Part shown: positions 19,280 to 22,261 of the stretch, one piece after another
How the letters are laid out: each line of letters begins with the position of its first letter
Numbering within the stretch: position 1 is the first letter of the stretch
IMG/VR virus record: IMGVR_UViG_3300027797_001606
Location: 1 to 22,261 of that record
Reading direction: 5' to 3' (one strand)
Source: a virus
Length of the DNA: 22,261 nucleotides
Position numbers and translations under genes: made by a program
Notes under the pieces: generated by a model
The model's input: the letters and a program-made list of their open reading frames with translations, nothing else
What the model was told of the DNA's origin: nothing
The model's database searches: none

Positions 19280-21289
19280 TCAGCCGGCTGGCGGATTGTT
19301 TCTAGCCTTGTTTCTAGCGGTAAAGTCAAATCTATTCACAGCTTTGCCGTAGCCTGCAGGGGTAGCAAACACCCATCCTTCATTGCCAGGAACCTGTTGA
19401 TCCAATTTGCCCAGTAGATCCAACTTAAGATCGTGTAATAATTCAAACAATACAAAGGCCGCTTGTAGCGCACTTCTGTTGGAAGTGGGACTGTCAAGAT
19501 ACTGTTGTATATTGCTGTATTTTTGCGCAGTTTGTGTGCTCTGTAGCCATGCTTCAAATCCCGGGACCAAGTCGCTGAAATTGCCTGTGTAGGCACGGTC
19601 GTTGGGGTCAACACGTCGATTGATATAGTCCACTGCCAGTTTGGCAAAGTCAGTTATTTTCATTGCACGTAGTTCAGCAGGATTAAACAACATATTGATA
19701 GCAGGTCCTTGTGCTTGCAACACTTGTTTGATCTTGGACACATAAGGGTTTTCTTTTGCCACAGGCTTGGCATATATGGGCAGTATCAAAAACAAACCAG
19801 GTACCTCATTGAATTTCACGCCTTTCAACGGTTGTTTTTCTGCCCCAGCATCTTCGAACATGGTGTGAACTGCTACACCAACTTCACTGTTAACGATTGA
19901 TTTCCCCAGTGTGCTGTCTACAGGAATTCTGTAAGTCACAGTATTAGGTCTGAATACCAGCAGTCCAGCAGACTGATAAACCACGCCTGGCTCAATTTCT
20001 TGTTCTGTAGCCGGCAAAGGTTGATTAGTTTGGCCCCAGTACATCAGGTCACCCTTGACATAGCCTCTGAAATTTCGAGGAGTGGCTGCTTCCAACAGCG
20101 GCCAAACTGTTTGATAAGTGGGCAGTAATGTTTGCACTCGATTTGCTAGATTGCCCTTGGCGGCAGCATTGGCATCACGCTGTGAGAGATTGTTGGCAAT
20201 GGCCCGGGTGCTGGTAAACAAGCCATCATAGCCCACAGCACCAAATCCCGAATCATCTGTGAGCACAAACTCGCCAGTGGCAGGCTTGCGGCCAAATACC
20301 ACAGCAGGCTTGCCGTCCCATTTTACACTTGCTGTGGTTGAATCTTTGTTAAAGGCAGCCACAATGGCCAGGGCTTTCTTCACACCTGCTGTGCCTTCTC
20401 TAAACACATAGTCTTCCAGGTGTTCAATACCCTTGGCTCTGCCGCCCACGCCCACTGCGGCTGCTTCGTAAATGGTGTATGGATTGGCGCCGCCACGTTC
20501 TACTAGTGGTTGCATGCCTTGGTTGACAATTCTATCACGCAGTCGTGCCAGGAAGTAAGTGTCTGTGTGTTCCGTCACAGCATCAGGTTGCGGCAGGCCT
20601 TCTTTGTTCAGGTAGTCACGAAAGTCTTTGACCTTGGCTTCTTTGTCTGGGTCTCGGGTTAGAGCGGCAAAAATGCTTTCTACATTTTTGAGATCGTTCT
20701 TTGTGCGCCCACGACCCAACAATGTTTGGGCCACACGGTCTGGATCCATGCCGCCGTCCACCAATTGATTGCTAGTACGACTGAACATGCCATTGGCACC
20801 CACTTTGAGTCCCAGTTGCTTGGCAATACTGCTCATCAGCACATTACGATTCATGCCTTTGTACGCTGAACCTTCGCCGCCTGAGTAGAAGAATGTGCCC
20901 CAGTCCAGATTGGGAAAGAACATAAAGTCAGTTTGTACATAGCCCAGTTCAGGACGTCCTTGTATGGGTGTGCGCAAGTGAACTTCGCCACCTTTTTTGA
21001 TCCATTCAGCAGGCGGCAGTTTGTGGCTCACTATCCATTGTGTTAAAGTTGCAGCCAACTGTTCTTTTGACATTTCGCTGGTGTCTACCGCAAGATCCAT
21101 GTCACCTGATGTAGGCGCTTTGCCTGTGCTACCCAACCAACGATCACGTGGAAATTGCAACCCAGTGAGTTGTTCAATCCAGGCCACGGTAGCAGGCACA
21201 TCACTTTGATTGATGCGACCTGTGAGTGGCTGCCCATCTGCGTCTTTGAATACATTGCCGCCTTCTAGTAGTGTGCGTAGGCTTTTCAT
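19280..21289 (-). CDS. two-domain nucleotidyltransferase: Pol-beta-type NTase plus KxDG ligase-like domain
   Basis: 669 residues, ATG at 21289 overlapping the upstream stop as ATGA. N-terminal domain: G53-S-T-G-K in WLGSTGKAPTSGDMDLAVD with D63-M-D65, and a third acidic residue D121 in LGYVQTDFMFF. This is the Gx(S).DxD...D signature of the Pol-beta/MNT nucleotidyltransferase fold. C-terminal domain (about 300-560): K323-W-D-G in ASVKWDGKPAVVFGR, the motif I of covalent nucleotidyltransferases (ligases and capping enzymes), followed by DDSGFGAVGYDG and RGYVKGDLMYWG, which looks like motif III. Residues 170-300 are a helical linker. The substrate is unknown; RNA or DNA end modification or repair is a reasonable guess. 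I recall similar KWDGxPA proteins from other phages without assigned function. Confidence 0.82.
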   Translation of the reverse strand: MKSLRTLLEGGNVFKDADGQPLTGRINQSDVPATVAWIEQLTGLQFPRDRWLGSTGKAPTSGDMDLAVDTSEMSKEQLAATLTQWIVSHKLPPAEWIKKGGEVHLRTPIQGRPELGYVQTDFMFFPNLDWGTFFYSGGEGSAYKGMNRNVLMSSIAKQLGLKVGANGMFSRTSNQLVDGGMDPDRVAQTLLGRGRTKNDLKNVESIFAALTRDPDKEAKVKDFRDYLNKEGLPQPDAVTEHTDTYFLARLRDRIVNQGMQPLVERGGANPYTIYEAAAVGVGGRAKGIEHLEDYVFREGTAGVKKALAIVAAFNKDSTTASVKWDGKPAVVFGRKPATGEFVLTDDSGFGAVGYDGLFTSTRAIANNLSQRDANAAAKGNLANRVQTLLPTYQTVWPLLEAATPRNFRGYVKGDLMYWGQTNQPLPATEQEIEPGVVYQSAGLLVFRPNTVTYRIPVDSTLGKSIVNSEVGVAVHTMFEDAGAEKQPLKGVKFNEVPGLFLILPIYAKPVAKENPYVSKIKQVLQAQGPAINMLFNPAELRAMKITDFAKLAVDYINRRVDPNDRAYTGNFSDLVPGFEAWLQSTQTAQKYSNIQQYLDSPTSNRSALQAAFVLFELLHDLKLDLLGKLDQQVPGNEGWVFATPAGYGKAVNRFDFTARNKARNNPPAG

Positions 21290-22251
21290 AGTTGTCTAAT
21301 TTTTTTCAATAGTGTTCTGCTGGGATCAAAATTGCGACTCCAAGTTAAAGATTCGTTGAGTTTACTTGCCAGTGCCAATTTTATAGCAGCTTGGGTATCT
21401 GTACCCGGTGGTACTTTGGCCGCCAATGCCGCAGCCTGTTGTGGTGAATAACCAAGTCTTACCAGTGCTTGTTCTACATCGGATGGCTGTTGAGCAGCTG
21501 GGGGTTGTTGAGCAGCTGGAGGTTGTTGAGCAGCTGGAGGCTGCTGTGCCGGGGCAGGGGGCGGAGTTTGCTCAACAGACGATCCCAGCACGAATCGTCT
21601 ATATTCCTGCACATGAGCCGGATTGCTGGGGTCAAAAGGTTGGCCTAACACAGTAATTCCGCCATTGGCATTTATTTTTACAGTGTCTCTACCGCCTCTA
21701 CCAGCGGTGTTTTTAAAAGCCAAGTAGGCTGCACGATGTTCTGGATTGGCACCATTGTAGGGTTTTCCACCTATGGTTATTTTGCCCACCAGTCGTTGAT
21801 GCTCTGGATTGGCAGCATCATAAGGTACACCATCTATGGTTATTTTGCCTGTGCTGTCTGTGTATACTTCGTTCTTGGCATCCTTGGGCAGCAAATAACC
21901 CAAGCCCACCTTGTTGGCATTGTATGCCTGCATTGCATTGGCAATAGCGCCACCTATGTTGGCTTTTCTTCCTTGTGGCGCACCCATTTTGACCTTGCCG
22001 GCAGCTGCCAGTTCTGAATCACTTCCTGTGGCAGCTGCAGGCGCCGTTGCCGGTAGCTTACTAAACGGAGCCATCTGATCTTGTGCTATTTTTGCGGCAG
22101 CCGCTTGTTTAGCTTGTCTGATGTCTGCTGGAGTTTGAGCAGTGGTCACACTAGGCGCAGCCGGTGCTGGATCAATTCCTGTGGCAGGACTTGCTACAGG
22201 AGCACCTGTAGTTGACATGTTTGTCGGCATCATAGCAGGTTGCGCAGGCAT
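21286..22251 (-). CDS. low-complexity protein with NPxH repeats and a UBA/RuvA-C-like segment, possibly 5'-truncated
   Basis: At least 321 residues. The frame stays open through 22261, so the ATG at 22251 may be internal. Residues 1-90 are Pro/Ala/Thr-rich linker. Residues 136-222 hold three copies of a unit of the form KITIxGxPYxxxNPEHxxxY. Residues 235-257 are QQPPAA repeats. Residues 258-297 (DVEQALVRLGYSPQQAAALA, then KLALASKL) match the three-helix UBA-like pattern of the RuvA C-terminal domain: paired helices around an LGY turn. A basic tail, SRNFDPSRTLLKKIRQL, follows. Its role is unknown; the modular, flexible design suggests a scaffold or adaptor. Translation is coupled to the nucleotidyltransferase gene. 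Confidence 0.72.
   Translation of the reverse strand: MPAQPAMMPTNMSTTGAPVASPATGIDPAPAAPSVTTAQTPADIRQAKQAAAAKIAQDQMAPFSKLPATAPAAATGSDSELAAAGKVKMGAPQGRKANIGGAIANAMQAYNANKVGLGYLLPKDAKNEVYTDSTGKITIDGVPYDAANPEHQRLVGKITIGGKPYNGANPEHRAAYLAFKNTAGRGGRDTVKINANGGITVLGQPFDPSNPAHVQEYRRFVLGSSVEQTPPPAPAQQPPAAQQPPAAQQPPAAQQPSDVEQALVRLGYSPQQAAALAAKVPPGTDTQAAIKLALASKLNESLTWSRNFDPSRTLLKKIRQL
21489..21542 (-). repeat. three 18-base tandem repeats (QQPPAA units)
   Basis: Near-identical 18-base units at 21489-21506, 21507-21524 and 21525-21542 on the plus strand (gttgagcagctggaggtt), coding the Pro/Gln linker before the UBA-like segment. A fourth, diverged unit follows toward 21560. Confidence 0.9.
21731..21849 (-). 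repeat. two 56-base imperfect direct repeats coding NPEH units
   Basis: 21731-21786 and 21794-21849 share ctctggattggca-type and ctatggttattttgcc cores and code KITIDGVPYDAANPEH and KITIGGKPYNGANPEH. A more diverged third copy lies around 21605-21655 (GQPFDPSNPAH). This is intragenic duplication of a protein module rather than a mobile element. Confidence 0.8.
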
Positions 22252-22261
22252 ATTGGCTAAT

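Noticed and set aside
21489-21542. Tandem repeats as a CRISPR array
   Set aside because: Units are directly adjacent 18-base coding repeats (QQPPAA) with no spacers.
1-22261. Integrated prophage or mobile element with attachment site
   Set aside because: No integrase, transposase, tRNA, terminal inverted repeats or bacterial flanking genes are visible.

Overview
The window reads as part of a large, strictly lytic-looking tailed phage genome, most like the T4-type myoviruses of aquatic Pseudomonadota. Every supportable gene is on the minus strand. Genes are packed with ATGA or TAATG stop/start overlaps, no gene-free stretch exceeds about 65 bases, and the set mixes virion genes (PAAR tip protein, tail fibre/spike, scaffold-like and decoration-like proteins) with nucleotide and DNA metabolism genes (ATP-dependent DNA ligase, class I ribonucleotide reductase NrdA/NrdB, glutaredoxin, PD-(D/E)XK exonuclease). 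An IscU almost identical in pattern to beta/gammaproteobacterial IscU, and near-consensus sigma-70 promoters, point to a proteobacterial host. I see no tRNA, CRISPR, insertion sequence or integrase.

Layout, in the direction of transcription (high to low coordinates). 22261-19280: a low-complexity protein with a RuvA-C/UBA-like segment, then a 669-residue protein that joins a Pol-beta-type nucleotidyltransferase to a ligase-like KxDG nucleotidyltransferase. 19265-18749: a self-contained late unit, with a TATAAATA promoter, one 136-residue protein and a strong hairpin terminator. 18730-16342: five small genes, including a coiled-coil/membrane protein and a scaffold-like protein with GAxx repeats. 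16347-11828: the most unusual region, a Fur-box-like site and a consensus sigma-70 promoter in front of iscU, a B12-binding radical SAM enzyme, an IscA-type carrier, a twitch-domain radical SAM enzyme and an MGME1/RecB-type exonuclease, all overlapping or nearly so. 11808-9637: a pectate-lyase-fold tail fibre/spike and a small Trp-rich protein. 9630-5986: nrdA, nrdB and glutaredoxin as a deoxyribonucleotide operon. 5986-2797: a methyltransferase, a small protein, the PAAR protein and two Ala/Thr/Asn-rich proteins likely of the virion. 2775-1240: a cluster of very small genes led by two host-type promoters and repeated TAGTACT sites. 1227-1: the DNA ligase, cut by the window edge.

How it fits together: the Fe-S scaffold and carrier would supply clusters, probably with the host desulfurase since no IscS is present, to the two radical SAM enzymes encoded between and beside them. 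The substrate of those enzymes is unknown. The cassette has both a host-type promoter and an embedded TAAATA late-type element, so it could be read early and late. TAAATA hexamers lie 18-43 bases upstream of five start codons and look like a phage late-promoter series. Functions of the small genes and of the virion proteins are mostly inferred from composition and context only.
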